Shown: in pieces, positions 38,013 through 46,438 of the stretch | Numbering within the stretch: position 1 is the first letter of the stretch | Layout of the letters: each line of letters begins with the position of its first letter | DNA from: an uncultured Lachnospiraceae bacterium | Lineage (GTDB): Bacteria > Bacillota > Clostridia > Lachnospirales > Lachnospiraceae | Length of the DNA stretch: 64,000 bases | Assembly (NCBI GenBank): GCA_946557105.1 | Contig: CAMNSZ010000005.1 | Location: 120,540 to 184,539 of the forward strand | Direction of reading: 5' to 3' | Program-made: the position numbers and the translations under genes | The notes under the pieces: generated by a model | The model's input: only the letters and a program-made list of their open reading frames with translations | Databases searched by the model: none | Told to the model about the DNA's origin: nothing

Positions 38013-38128
38013 TTGAAACCCTCCACATTATAGCATACCCTGCTTTGCAGGCGCTTGATTTGCTTTCAATTCAAAAATTTTCTGCCAAGTATAAACACAT
38101 GCTTTCCGTATCTGAAATTATATAGTAC

Positions 38129-38156
38129 ATTATACACGATATTCTCTGATGTGCAA
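38129..38156 (-). promoter_or_regulatory. Probable promoter of glgA
   Basis: Minus-strand TTGCAC (38151-38156), 16-base spacer, TATAAT (38129-38134), about 115 bases before glgA and just after the PHP gene. Confidence 0.5.
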
Positions 38157-38163
38157 AGAGGTA

Positions 38164-38949
38164 TTATACTGAGTTTCCGTTTTTATCGAACCAGCTTACG
38201 CCGTTGGTCAGCAGATAATCCTCTCCGCCTAAAACCGCCCGGCAATAATCCTTGGCCGACGTTATTTTCCGGGCAAAGGCCACTCCTCCCCCAAAGAGCC
38301 TGCTGTCATGGATATCAGAGCCTGCCGTTATGGGAAGTCTGTGCTTCTTGGCATAAGCAACCGCAAGCGTATCGTATTCGGGATTGTTGTGGCTTATGCT
38401 TAACGGATTGGAGTGGGTGGCATTGATACCCTCCACACCGTCCACCGCCTCCGGAAACAGACGTACCTTCGGAATATACCACTCCTCCCTGAAGGGATGC
38501 GCATGAATAACCATACCGCCCGCCTCATGTATTAATCTGTATTGCTCCTCCACCGTGGCGTCCTTAATCTCCGGATGGGCGATAAGCCATTCCCCGTCCA
38601 CGCCATATATCAGGAATTCCGTTCCCTGATAGCCTGCCTCATAACCGAAAAACACCGAAAAATTATTTTTATCTCCCCACTCTCTGGCATCCTCATAGCC
38701 TCTGCAAAATGCTTGGACCCAATCCCTCCACGGAAGCGCGGGATCTATATTATTGTTGCCGTACCAGTTGTGATCCGTCACAAAAATTCCGGCATAGCCG
38801 GCCTTTTTTGCCGCCTCCGCCATCTGTCTTCCGCTGCTTCTTGCGCACCTGCTGCTCTGTCCGGTATGCAGATGCGTCTCATACAAATAGGGATACTTTT
38901 TCGTTTTATCGCTGCTTTCCATCTTGATCGGCATCTCCTTATCAATCAT
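38164..38949 (-). CDS. PHP-domain metal-dependent phosphoesterase
   Basis: PHP fold protein of about 261 aa, possibly a phosphatase. The four metal motifs are visible: ETHLHT (about 24-29), FVTDHN, VIHAHPF and GSDIHD near the C-terminus, each with metal-binding His/Asp. A start a few codons in (MKMESS-type, at residue 10) is possible; the first ATG has AAGGAG-like sequence further upstream. Substrate unknown; family members hydrolyse phosphoesters such as histidinol phosphate or nucleoside 3',5'-bisphosphates. It is upstream of glgA. Confidence 0.85.
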   Translation of the reverse strand: MIDKEMPIKMESSDKTKKYPYLYETHLHTGQSSRCARSSGRQMAEAAKKAGYAGIFVTDHNWYGNNNIDPALPWRDWVQAFCRGYEDAREWGDKNNFSVFFGYEAGYQGTEFLIYGVDGEWLIAHPEIKDATVEEQYRLIHEAGGMVIHAHPFREEWYIPKVRLFPEAVDGVEGINATHSNPLSISHNNPEYDTLAVAYAKKHRLPITAGSDIHDSRLFGGGVAFARKITSAKDYCRAVLGGEDYLLTNGVSWFDKNGNSV

Positions 38950-39177
38950 TCTATATGTCTATTATAACACCTGTTCCAACTATTACCAATATTTTTATGC
39001 TCCCCATTCTTTTCTTCCAAAGACGAATTTTCCTATATGACAAAAAATAAGCCGGACGCCCTGACACGGAGAATAAAATTTAGGTAAAAAAAGATAGAAA
39101 AACAGATAAATCGGCGGCATAAGCTGTTTTCGCCCCGCTTTTTGTTGGACAAAAGCGGATTTTGCGATGAGTTGCAG

Positions 39178-39207
39178 TTGAAGGAGAAAAGGTTATCAAT
39201 TTATAAT
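39178..39207 (+). promoter_or_regulatory. Probable promoter of the Spo0A-domain gene
   Basis: TTGAAG (39178-39183), 18-base spacer, TATAAT (39202-39207). An inverted repeat CCGCTTTT/AAAAGCGG at 39135-39158 encloses TTGGACAAA, one base off a Spo0A box (TTCGACAAA), just upstream of the -35. Confidence 0.6.
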
Positions 39208-39242
39208 GGAGGAGTACGAAATTTGATATTGGAGGTCGTTTC

Positions 39243-39764
39243 ATGGAACAGCTAAACATTACTACTACGAAGGATAACGACAAGGTGTACAAAATTTTGG
39301 GGGACTTATTAAACGCAGATAAAGAATTCCAGATTATGATTACAGTACCCTCCACAAAAGGGAATGAAGCGAAGAATACAGTAAATAAAGGACAGAAGCA
39401 GGAGGCGGTGGTTCGTGATTTAGAGCAGGACGTCACCAATATGATACATGAAATCGGCGTACCCGCACATATTAAGGGGTATCAGTATTTGAGGGAGGCG
39501 ATTATGATGTCGGTGGAGGATTCCTCTATGATCAGCTCAATCACCAAGATACTCTACCCGACTATAGCAAAGCGTTTCCAGACTACGCCAAGCCGCGTGG
39601 AGCGCGCTATCCGTCATGCCATTGAAGTGGCATGGAGCCGGGGAAGAATGGAGACGTTGGACTCCCTGTTCGGCTATACTATAGACACCGGCAAGGGCAA
39701 GCCCACCAACTCGGAGTTTATTGCACTGATTGCCGATAAAATCAGATTGTCCTACAGGAATTGA
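39243..39764 (+). CDS. Spo0A DNA-binding domain protein lacking the receiver domain
   Basis: A 173-aa protein whose residues about 60-173 match the Spo0A effector domain closely: [50 protein letters not shown] and [27 protein letters not shown]. The N-terminal 58 residues are not a receiver; no aspartyl phosphorylation site is present and no receiver frame precedes it. Normal Spo0A is about 260 aa. The start has GGAGG seven bases upstream. It is monocistronic with promoter and terminator. It probably binds 0A boxes without phosphorylation and could compete with or amplify true Spo0A (inference). Confidence 0.9.
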   Translation: MEQLNITTTKDNDKVYKILGDLLNADKEFQIMITVPSTKGNEAKNTVNKGQKQEAVVRDLEQDVTNMIHEIGVPAHIKGYQYLREAIMMSVEDSSMISSITKILYPTIAKRFQTTPSRVERAIRHAIEVAWSRGRMETLDSLFGYTIDTGKGKPTNSEFIALIADKIRLSYRN

Positions 39765-39778
39765 TTAATGGGGATAAA

Positions 39779-39816
39779 TAAAGCTCCCAAGGGGTAAGAC
39801 CTTTAGGAGCTTTTTT
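39779..39816. terminator. Terminator between the Spo0A-domain gene and the EI gene
   Basis: AAAGCTCC(C)AAGGG / CCTTT(A)GGAGCTTTTTT hairpin; T-run on the plus strand, weaker TTTATTTATC on the minus strand, shared by convergent genes. Confidence 0.82.
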
Positions 39817-39865
39817 ATCATATGGGAAATTTCGTCTTTGCAAGGAAAGAATACGGAGCAATCTT

Positions 39866-41488
39866 TTAACATATCTCCCTGATTCTTTCCCTTAAAGGAA
39901 GAATCATCCCCGCCGGTACGCTCAGCTCGTCAATCCCCATGCGTATAAAGTCCTCCGTCATGGAAAAATCACCCGCAAGCTCACCGCAGATCCCTATCCG
40001 GATACCGGCAGCATGCGCGTTCTCCGCCGTCATCTCAATCATCTTTAGCACCGCCCTGTGATGGGGATTCCTAAACTCGCAAAGCGCGGCGTTCTGCCTG
40101 TCGACCGCCAGCGTATACTGAGTCAGGTCATTGGTTCCCACGCTAAAAAAATCCACCTTTTTTGCAAGCTCGTCGCTGATAAGCGCCGCCGCCGGCGTCT
40201 CTATCATAATGCCTGTAGGAAGCTTTCCCTCGAAGGGAATTCTCTGCCGCAAAAGCTCCTCCCTTGCCTGTCTCTCCAATTCCCGAAGCCTGTCGATTTC
40301 CTCTACGGACGTAATCATGGGATACATAACACTCAGCCTGCCGTAGCGGCCCGCCCGGTAAAGCGCTCGAAGCTGTGTCTTTAAAAGCTCCGGATTTTGC
40401 AGCCCTATGCGGATAGCGCGAAGCCCCAGCGCCGGATTGTCCTCCCTGCCAAGCCCAAGGTAGCTTACCTGCTTGTCCGCACCGATATCCATGGTGCGGA
40501 TGACTACCTCTCTGCCCCGCATTTTCTCCAGAATCTGCCTGTAAACCAAAAACTGTTCCTCCTCATCAGGCGCGCTTTCCCGCCCTAAATACAAAAGCTC
40601 ACTGCGGAACAACCCGATTCCCCCCGCATCATTATCACACGCGGCGTCCACCTCCGCAAGGCTTCCCGCGTTGGCAAATACCCTGACGCTTCTGCCGTCT
40701 CCGGTAATATCCCCCTTTCCCTTCAGAGAATACAGCCTTTCTCTGCGGAGCATACATTGTCTTTTCTTTTCCTGCATGGTAAGCAGGGTCGGTACGTCCG
40801 GCTCTATATAAACGGTTCCCGTAAAGCCGTCAATAACGGCAGGTAAGCCGTCATACTCCTCTGACAGCTCCTCCCCGATTTCCATCACCGCAGGAATGCC
40901 CAGCCCTCTGGCAAAAATCGCCGTATGTGAATAAACACTGCCCTTTCTTATGACAAAACCCAGCACCTTATCCGGGGGCAGACATACCGTCTCTTTGGGC
41001 GTTAAATCATCTGCTGCCACTATGCATGGCTCTTCCCAAACTGCTTCCGACGCTTTTTCTCCCGTTAGCGCCTGCAAAATATACCCCGCCACAGACTGTA
41101 CATCCTGCGCGCGCTCCCTTATATAAGAATCCTCTATAGCGAGCAGCCGCTGCGCAATATTGTTCCCTGCAGTTTTCACCGCGTATTCCGCATTTACGCT
41201 TTGCTCGTTAATCATATTGCGCACGCCGCCCACAAATTCCGTATCCTCGAGCATTAACCCATGAGCTTCAAAAATAGCCGCCTCGGCGGCTCCCACTGTT
41301 TGAACCGCCTTCTCATACAGCATATGAAGCTGCTTTGCCGCCTCCTCCCTCGCCCGCTCAAATCTCTGCAGCTCCCGCTCCTTATCCGCCGCTTGAGTTC
41401 TCTCTACCCGACGTTCTTCTCTATGGTAAAAGACAAGCCTGCCTATACAAATATCATCTGATACACTTTTTCCACACAATATAACCAT
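39866..41488 (-). CDS. ptsI: Phosphoenolpyruvate-protein phosphotransferase (PTS enzyme I)
   Basis: Transfers phosphate from phosphoenolpyruvate to HPr. The N-terminal domain includes the active-site His in GSVYSHTAIFARGLGIPAV; the C-terminal TIM barrel has GIGLFRSELLYL, IRTMDIGADKQ, the MIETPAA metal region, FFSVGTNDLTQY and GICGELAGD with the active Cys. I start at 41488 (MVILCGKS) with GAGGG upstream; the frame extends 35 codons further but through the promoter at 41549-41577. At 540 aa it is slightly shorter than most EI. No HPr or EII gene is adjacent. Confidence 0.92.
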   Translation of the reverse strand: MVILCGKSVSDDICIGRLVFYHREERRVERTQAADKERELQRFERAREEAAKQLHMLYEKAVQTVGAAEAAIFEAHGLMLEDTEFVGGVRNMINEQSVNAEYAVKTAGNNIAQRLLAIEDSYIRERAQDVQSVAGYILQALTGEKASEAVWEEPCIVAADDLTPKETVCLPPDKVLGFVIRKGSVYSHTAIFARGLGIPAVMEIGEELSEEYDGLPAVIDGFTGTVYIEPDVPTLLTMQEKKRQCMLRRERLYSLKGKGDITGDGRSVRVFANAGSLAEVDAACDNDAGGIGLFRSELLYLGRESAPDEEEQFLVYRQILEKMRGREVVIRTMDIGADKQVSYLGLGREDNPALGLRAIRIGLQNPELLKTQLRALYRAGRYGRLSVMYPMITSVEEIDRLRELERQAREELLRQRIPFEGKLPTGIMIETPAAALISDELAKKVDFFSVGTNDLTQYTLAVDRQNAALCEFRNPHHRAVLKMIEMTAENAHAAGIRIGICGELAGDFSMTEDFIRMGIDELSVPAGMILPLRERIREIC

Positions 41489-41548
41489 ATTCCCTCTTGT
41501 TCCGCCGCCTCTAGAGCCTGACAAACTAATTTTTCCGCTTATAATTGT

Positions 41549-41577
41549 ATTATACATACTAATTGCACAATAGCCAA
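41549..41577 (-). promoter_or_regulatory. Promoter of the enzyme I gene
   Basis: Minus-strand TTGGCT (41572-41577), 17-base spacer, TATAAT (41549-41554). Confidence 0.68.
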
Positions 41578-41637
41578 TGCTTTTTATCAACACCGGTATT
41601 CTGTTTGCTCACAAGGTTTTAGCAGTCTTTCTCTCCC

Positions 41638-41666
41638 TTGTAGTTTTTCCCACTTTGATATATACT
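41638..41666 (+). promoter_or_regulatory. Promoter of the DUF4317 gene
   Basis: TTGTAG (41638-41643), 17-base spacer, TATACT (41661-41666), divergent from the enzyme I promoter. Confidence 0.68.
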
Positions 41667-41726
41667 AAATATGCTTGACCGAATATACAAATATACACAA
41701 AATGCAGACAACAGAAAGGACACAAA

Positions 41727-42860
41727 ATGACAAAACAGGAAATCAGTGAAATAAAAAAGCTTTTTACCCAAAATAATTGCTCCATCACTCGCATTTGCGG
41801 CTGCTATGTGGATGGCGAAAAAAATAAAAAAACGGAGCTGAAAAATGCCTTTCTGGCCCTTCCCGAGGAGGAAATGTTCAAATATTTTGAAATACTCCGC
41901 AAAAGCTTATCCGGTACTTTGGGAAAGAACCTTCTTACCTTAGAATTTCCTTTAAATGCGGAATATGAGGGAGGCGCTCAGGAGTTTCTCTTAAGGCTGC
42001 GCGACAGTAAGCTTAAGGACGACGCCCTGTTGGAAGAATTCTATGATAAAATCATCGAGACATATGAGTTCGTGGGCAATTACCTAATCCTCACCGTTCA
42101 TGACGTGTATGATGTTCCCGGCAGAACCAGAGACGGCATAACAATGGAGGACGCCTCCGACGAGGTGTACGAATACATATTAACCTGTATCTGCCCCGTT
42201 AATCTGTCCAAGCCCGGACTAAGCTATGACGCAGCGGAAAACACCTTCCGAAATCGTGTGCGCGACTGGGTGGTAGGCCCGCCTGAAACGGGCTTCCTCT
42301 TTCCCGCATTTAACGACAGAAGCGCAGATCTCCATAGCGTCTTATATTACGCTAAGGACTCCGAGGAGCTAAGGGAGAATTTTGTAGACCGGCTTTTTGG
42401 CTGCCCCCTCCCCCTTTCCGCAGGCAGCCAAAAAGAAAGCTTTCAGGCCCTGATAGAGGAGACTCTGGGAGAAACCTGCGATATGGAAGTAGTAAAAAAT
42501 ATTCACGGAAAATTAAGCGAAATGATCGAAGAACACAAGGAAGAACCCGCCCCCCTTGTGCTTGATAAAAATGAAGTAAAAACCCTGTTTGCAAGCAGCG
42601 GCGTTGCGAATGAAAAGCTGGAAGAATTCGACCGGTACTACGACGCCACCGCCGGGGAGGACACTTCGCTCTATGTAAGCAACGTCGTCAACACGCGCAC
42701 CTTTGAGGTCAAAACCCCCGATGTTGTCATAAAGGTCAATCCCGAGCGCACCGATTTGATTGAGACAAAAAATATCAATGGCAGAGAATGCCTTGTGATT
42801 GCTTTAGACGGGGGCGTCATGGTAAACGGCATTAATGTTCATCCATATATTGCTCCATAA
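41727..42860 (+). CDS. DUF4317 family protein
   Basis: A 377-aa soluble acidic protein of the DUF4317 family, common in Clostridia; function unknown. It begins MTKQEISEIKKLF and has the family's ITRICGCYVDGEKNKK motif, GITMEDASDEVYEYILTCICPV and a C-terminal INGRECLVIALDGGVMVNGI. No signal or membrane segment and no catalytic motif is evident. AAAGGAC precedes the start. Its 3' end overlaps that of the convergent C_GCAxxG_C_C gene by 29 bases. Confidence 0.88.
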   Translation: MTKQEISEIKKLFTQNNCSITRICGCYVDGEKNKKTELKNAFLALPEEEMFKYFEILRKSLSGTLGKNLLTLEFPLNAEYEGGAQEFLLRLRDSKLKDDALLEEFYDKIIETYEFVGNYLILTVHDVYDVPGRTRDGITMEDASDEVYEYILTCICPVNLSKPGLSYDAAENTFRNRVRDWVVGPPETGFLFPAFNDRSADLHSVLYYAKDSEELRENFVDRLFGCPLPLSAGSQKESFQALIEETLGETCDMEVVKNIHGKLSEMIEEHKEEPAPLVLDKNEVKTLFASSGVANEKLEEFDRYYDATAGEDTSLYVSNVVNTRTFEVKTPDVVIKVNPERTDLIETKNINGRECLVIALDGGVMVNGINVHPYIAP

Positions 42861-43299
42861 TTGCCGCCGCCATACCGATGAGCTGCACGCAGGGGCGCTT
42901 TTTATAGTACTCCTCCGTGCGCTTTTCGGGAATCGGGCTGCTTTCCTTTTCCTTTAAGCCAAGAAGCTCCTTACACACTATGGAGCCGTTTCTTATGCGA
43001 AATTCTTCTGCAAGCTCCTGTATTCTGGCATAATGCTCTGTCTTTCCCTGCAAATCCCTCGGTTCGTCGTATCCGTACAAAAGCCCCGCCACCATAAACA
43101 TACCCGAGACCGCTCCGCACACCTCCCGAAGCCTCCCCATACCTCCGCCAAAGGAGGAGCTAAGCTTAAGCGCCGTACTTTTATCCATATTAATCCTATC
43201 GGCAAAAGCCAGTAAAACCGCCTGTGAACAATTGTAGCCTTCTTTAAAATTCGCCATTGCCTGCTGTGCGCGGGCGTTCTTTTCTATATCGATTTCCAT
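42832..43299 (-). CDS. C_GCAxxG_C_C family protein (possible redox or metal protein)
   Basis: A 155-aa protein with the family's Cys pattern: YNCSQAVLLAF near residue 24, VCGAVSGMFMVAGLLYG (the GCAxxG-like motif, here CGAVSG), IVCKELLG and RPCVQLIG. Such proteins are often near redox or corrinoid genes and may bind a metal cluster (inference). I start at 43299 (MEIDIEK), where AAAGGTG lies eight bases upstream; a GTG three codons earlier is too close to that site. It is upstream of feoB on the same strand but separated by about 140 bases. Confidence 0.87.
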   Translation of the reverse strand: MEIDIEKNARAQQAMANFKEGYNCSQAVLLAFADRINMDKSTALKLSSSFGGGMGRLREVCGAVSGMFMVAGLLYGYDEPRDLQGKTEHYARIQELAEEFRIRNGSIVCKELLGLKEKESSPIPEKRTEEYYKKRPCVQLIGMAAAIMEQYMDEH

Positions 43300-43437
43300 C
43301 GTTTTCACACCTTTCTAACCGGACTCACATCAAATAACAAATATTCCAGTATACAAATATATAAATACATAATATCATATCCGGTGCAAAAAGTGAATAG
43401 CAGGCGCCCGCCCAAAATAGCTCCTTGACAAAAGCGC

Positions 43438-45573
43438 TTATTTCGCTTTGGCAATCCTTTTCCTATCCAGCCTTAAAGGGCTGTTTTCCTTATAGGGTCT
43501 GAATAACAGATACAAAAAAACTATACATAAAAACAGCGCCGCTAATGCTCCGAATCCAAATCCAAAACCGGCAAACAATCCTCCGAGCTGGTAAATACAA
43601 AGTGATACAAAATATGCAAATCCGGTCTGATAACCGATTGCGAACCAAAACCATTTGGCATTATTCATCTCTCTTCTAATAGCGCCGATTGCGGCAAAGC
43701 ATGGCGCGCACAGAAGATTAAACACCATGAAAGAGAATGCCGCAGGCCCGGACATGCTTTGGAAATCAAGCACTCCGAATACGCCCACAACCTCTTCCTT
43801 TGCAGCCAGTCCCATCATTGTAGCAATAGTTGTCTTGATGCTGCCAAATCCCAAAGGTGCAAAAATCCAGCCTATAGCCTTTCCGACCATACCCAGCGCA
43901 CTATCCTCAAGCTCCATTTCCATGGCAAATCCAAAGCCGTCCTTTCCCATTCCAAAATGAGAACCCGCCCATATTACTATAGACGCAAGGAGAATAATGG
44001 TTCCCGCCTTCTTGACAAAGGAACAGCCTCGCTCCCACATACTCCTGAACACATTACCCACAGTGGGCATGCGATAAGGGGGAAGCTCCATCACAAAGGG
44101 AGCGGGGTCTCCGGCAAACATCCTTGTCTTCTTTAAAACAATACCGGAGAGAACGATGGCTGCCACTCCGATAAAATAGGCGACGGGAGCAACCCAGCCC
44201 GCATTGTGGAACATGGCTGCCGATATCAATGCAATAATAGGCATTTTGGCGCCACAGGGAATAAATGTTGTAGTCATAATTGTCATCTTACGGTCTCTGT
44301 CATTCTCAATAGTTCTAGACGCCATGACGCCGGGAACGCCGCAGCCCGTTCCTATCAGCATAGGAATAAAGGATTTTCCGGAAAGCCCGAATTTACGGAA
44401 GATTCTGTCCATAATAAAGGCAACCCTTGCCATATAGCCGCATGTTTCCAGAAATCCAAGAAAAATAAACAATACCAGCATCTGCGGCACAAATCCCAGC
44501 ACAGAGCCCACGCCAGCCACTATACCGTCCACGATAAGGCTCTTCAGCCACTCTATGCAGCCGACGGCATTCAGCATATTTTCCAACAATACGGGAATAC
44601 CGGGAACCCATATACCAAAAAGATACCAGCCCTCACCGAACAGACCGTTATTTGCCCAATCGCTTGCCCATACCCCTACCGTCGTCATAGAGAAATAATA
44701 TACCATAAACATTACGGCCGCAAAGATAGGAAGAGCAAGCCATCTGTTTGTTACAATGCGGTCAATTTTATCGGATGCCGTAAGCTTCTCTTTACGACAC
44801 TTAGTGACACATTCTCCGATAACAGAAGAAATATATACGTATCTCTCGTTGGTAATGACGCTCTCCGCATCGTCATCAAAGGCTTCCTCCAACGCCTTGA
44901 TTTCAAAGGATACATTCGGAGGATACTTTATACCTTCTGCAATTTTATTATCCTTTTCGAGTAATTTTATTGCAAAGAAACGCTTCTGTCTTCTCTCCAC
45001 ATTATCGCCAAGCTTTTCTTCTACCGCTTTGATTTCTGTCTCCACATTCCGGGTAAACGTATGGACATGCGTCTGCACTGCTTTAGCCTGTGCCGCAACA
45101 ATGGCTTTTTCAACTGCCTCCCTTATTCCCGTTCCTTTAAGAGCGGAAACCGCCACTGTCTCGCACCCCAGCTTTCCGCTAAGCTTATCTATATGGATTT
45201 TATCCCCCGCTTTTTCCACAAGGTCAATCATATTCACCGCCATTACCACCGGTATGCCCAGCTCCAAAAGCTGAGTGGAAAGATACAGATTCCTCTCTAT
45301 GTTGGTGCCGTCCACAATATCAATGATTACATCGGGACTTTCGTTAATAAGATAATTTCTCGTCACAACCTCCTCCAGAGTATAAGGTGACAGCGAATAA
45401 ATACCGGGAAGATCTATAATAATAACATCCTTATGCCCCTTTAGCCTGCCCTCTTTCTTTTCGACAGTTACGCCCGGCCAATTTCCTACAAACTGATTTG
45501 AACCTGTCAGCATGTTAAATAATGTTGTTTTACCGCAGTTTGGATTACCTGCCAATGCAATTTTAATAGACAT
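43438..45573 (-). CDS. feoB: Ferrous iron transport protein B
   Basis: Fe2+ uptake GTPase-permease. G1 motif GNPNCGKTT at about 9-17, DLPGIYSLSP (G3), VNMIDLVEKA (G4) and SALKGTG (G5), then a GDI-like helical domain (about 165-265) and a polytopic membrane part with two Gate domains (CGVPGVMASRTIEN near 400). At 711 aa it has normal length. I start at 45573 (MSIKIALAG) with GGAGG five bases upstream. It follows two feoA genes; an iron-repressor-like palindrome lies between the second feoA and feoB as well as at the operon promoter. Confidence 0.96.
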   Translation of the reverse strand: MSIKIALAGNPNCGKTTLFNMLTGSNQFVGNWPGVTVEKKEGRLKGHKDVIIIDLPGIYSLSPYTLEEVVTRNYLINESPDVIIDIVDGTNIERNLYLSTQLLELGIPVVMAVNMIDLVEKAGDKIHIDKLSGKLGCETVAVSALKGTGIREAVEKAIVAAQAKAVQTHVHTFTRNVETEIKAVEEKLGDNVERRQKRFFAIKLLEKDNKIAEGIKYPPNVSFEIKALEEAFDDDAESVITNERYVYISSVIGECVTKCRKEKLTASDKIDRIVTNRWLALPIFAAVMFMVYYFSMTTVGVWASDWANNGLFGEGWYLFGIWVPGIPVLLENMLNAVGCIEWLKSLIVDGIVAGVGSVLGFVPQMLVLFIFLGFLETCGYMARVAFIMDRIFRKFGLSGKSFIPMLIGTGCGVPGVMASRTIENDRDRKMTIMTTTFIPCGAKMPIIALISAAMFHNAGWVAPVAYFIGVAAIVLSGIVLKKTRMFAGDPAPFVMELPPYRMPTVGNVFRSMWERGCSFVKKAGTIILLASIVIWAGSHFGMGKDGFGFAMEMELEDSALGMVGKAIGWIFAPLGFGSIKTTIATMMGLAAKEEVVGVFGVLDFQSMSGPAAFSFMVFNLLCAPCFAAIGAIRREMNNAKWFWFAIGYQTGFAYFVSLCIYQLGGLFAGFGFGFGALAALFLCIVFLYLLFRPYKENSPLRLDRKRIAKAK

Positions 45574-45713
45574 ATTAACCTCCGTCTCCAAGCGTTATTT
45601 ACGTGGACGCTTCGCATAATATCTGAAATTTCGTGGTTGCGGTCTAAACTTACGACGCCCCGTCACAAATTTACCGTCACTATCCACAGCATGTTTGTTC
45701 TAACTATCGTTGA

Positions 45714-45727
45714 TTAGTTTTAACTAA
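45714..45727. promoter_or_regulatory. Iron-repressor-like half-size palindrome before feoB
   Basis: TTAGTTT TAACTAA, in the gap between feoA and feoB, resembles the arms of the main operator at 46279-46310. A CTAACTATCG copy lies just beside it. Confidence 0.5.
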
Positions 45728-45744
45728 CACATATGTAAAAAAAA

Positions 45745-45966
45745 TTATTCTACCTCTATCGTCTCCGCATCGGACTTCCTAAGAGACAATTCATAGCCTC
45801 TCACCGTCACCTCTATGGGATCGCCCAAGGGCGCCGTCTTTCTTACAAACACCAGAACGTCCTTTGTAATTCCCATATCCATAATACGTCTTTTAACCGG
45901 TCCTTCTCCCGTCAGCTTTTTTACCTTTACCGTCTGCCCACAGGCAATCTCCTTCAATGTCTTCAT
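45745..45966 (-). CDS. feoA: Ferrous iron transport protein A (second copy in operon)
   Basis: Small SH3-like cytosolic partner of FeoB, 73 aa. It carries LKEIACGQTVKVKKLTGEGPVKRRIMDMGITKD and GDPIEVTVRGYELSLRKSDAETIEV, the FeoA fold with RxxxMGxxxG and RGYxLxLRxxEA motifs. I start at 45966 with GGAGG six bases upstream; the ATG two codons earlier abuts that site. It is 171 bases before feoB. Confidence 0.93.
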   Translation of the reverse strand: MKTLKEIACGQTVKVKKLTGEGPVKRRIMDMGITKDVLVFVRKTAPLGDPIEVTVRGYELSLRKSDAETIEVE

Positions 45967-46023
45967 ATCCATCCTCCATGCCGCTGCTTATGCGGCGCCT
46001 TGTCAGCTTCCTCGCTTACGGCT

Positions 46024-46233
46024 TCAAACTATAATCTTACTCGCCATATCCTTTCCTATGGCAACTCTGGACTCCTTGATATTCACTATAAGGTTCCCGC
46101 CGGCCTGAGAAATCACTGTCACGGCGCTTCCTGCAACAAATCCAAGGCTTTCCAGAAATTTACGAATTTCCTCCTTTCCGCCAACCCTTTTGATTATATT
46201 AAGTTGTCCTTCCTTTACAATTGTCAATGGCAT
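46024..46233 (-). CDS. feoA: FeoA-domain protein (first copy in operon)
   Basis: A 69-aa FeoA-domain protein, more divergent than its neighbour: EEIRKFLESLGFVAGSAVTVISQAGGNLIVNIKESRVAIGK. It has the LGFVAGSAVTV and GGNLIVNIKESRVAI motifs of FeoA. AGGAGGAG precedes the ATG. First gene of the feo operon, about 60 bases after the promoter/operator. Paired feoA genes are common in Clostridia. Confidence 0.92.
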   Translation of the reverse strand: MPLTIVKEGQLNIIKRVGGKEEIRKFLESLGFVAGSAVTVISQAGGNLIVNIKESRVAIGKDMASKIIV

Positions 46234-46278
46234 TTTCTCCTCCTTCCTGTCGCAATAATTGATATAATTTACCGTTTC

Positions 46279-46310
46279 CGCATTAGTTAGTATAAACTAA
46301 CTAATGCGGA
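46279..46310. promoter_or_regulatory. Perfect palindromic operator of the feo operon
   Basis: CCGCATTAGTTAGT ATAA ACTAACTAATGCGG: 14-base perfect arms around four bases. Core TTAGTTAG resembles DtxR/IdeR-family iron boxes (TTAGGTTAG). It fills the promoter spacer and overlaps the -10, an ideal iron-repressed operator. Confidence 0.8.
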
Positions 46311-46318
46311 GTTGTCAA
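46289..46318 (-). promoter_or_regulatory. Sigma-A promoter of the feo operon
   Basis: Minus-strand TTGACA (46313-46318), 18-base spacer, TATACT (46289-46294), inside the palindromic operator. Confidence 0.83.
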
Positions 46319-46335
46319 TACAAAATAATGAAATT

Positions 46336-46371
46336 TAAAAAAAAACCGGCAGAAATCATTTCCTGCCGGTT
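46336..46371 (-). terminator. Intrinsic terminator after the hybrid kinase gene
   Basis: On the minus strand AACCGGCAG / CTGCCGGTT around a 10-base loop, followed by nine T. It separates the 46439-49582 gene from the feo operon. Confidence 0.88.
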
Positions 46372-46438
46372 AAAACCGTAGACTAAAATCATCATTAAAA
46401 ACATCTGTTGCTCAACAATTGTAAATCTATCTGTTATT

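Noticed and set aside
39204..39226. Six-codon upstream frame before the Spo0A-domain gene
   Set aside because: Overlaps the -10 box, so it is not in the transcript.
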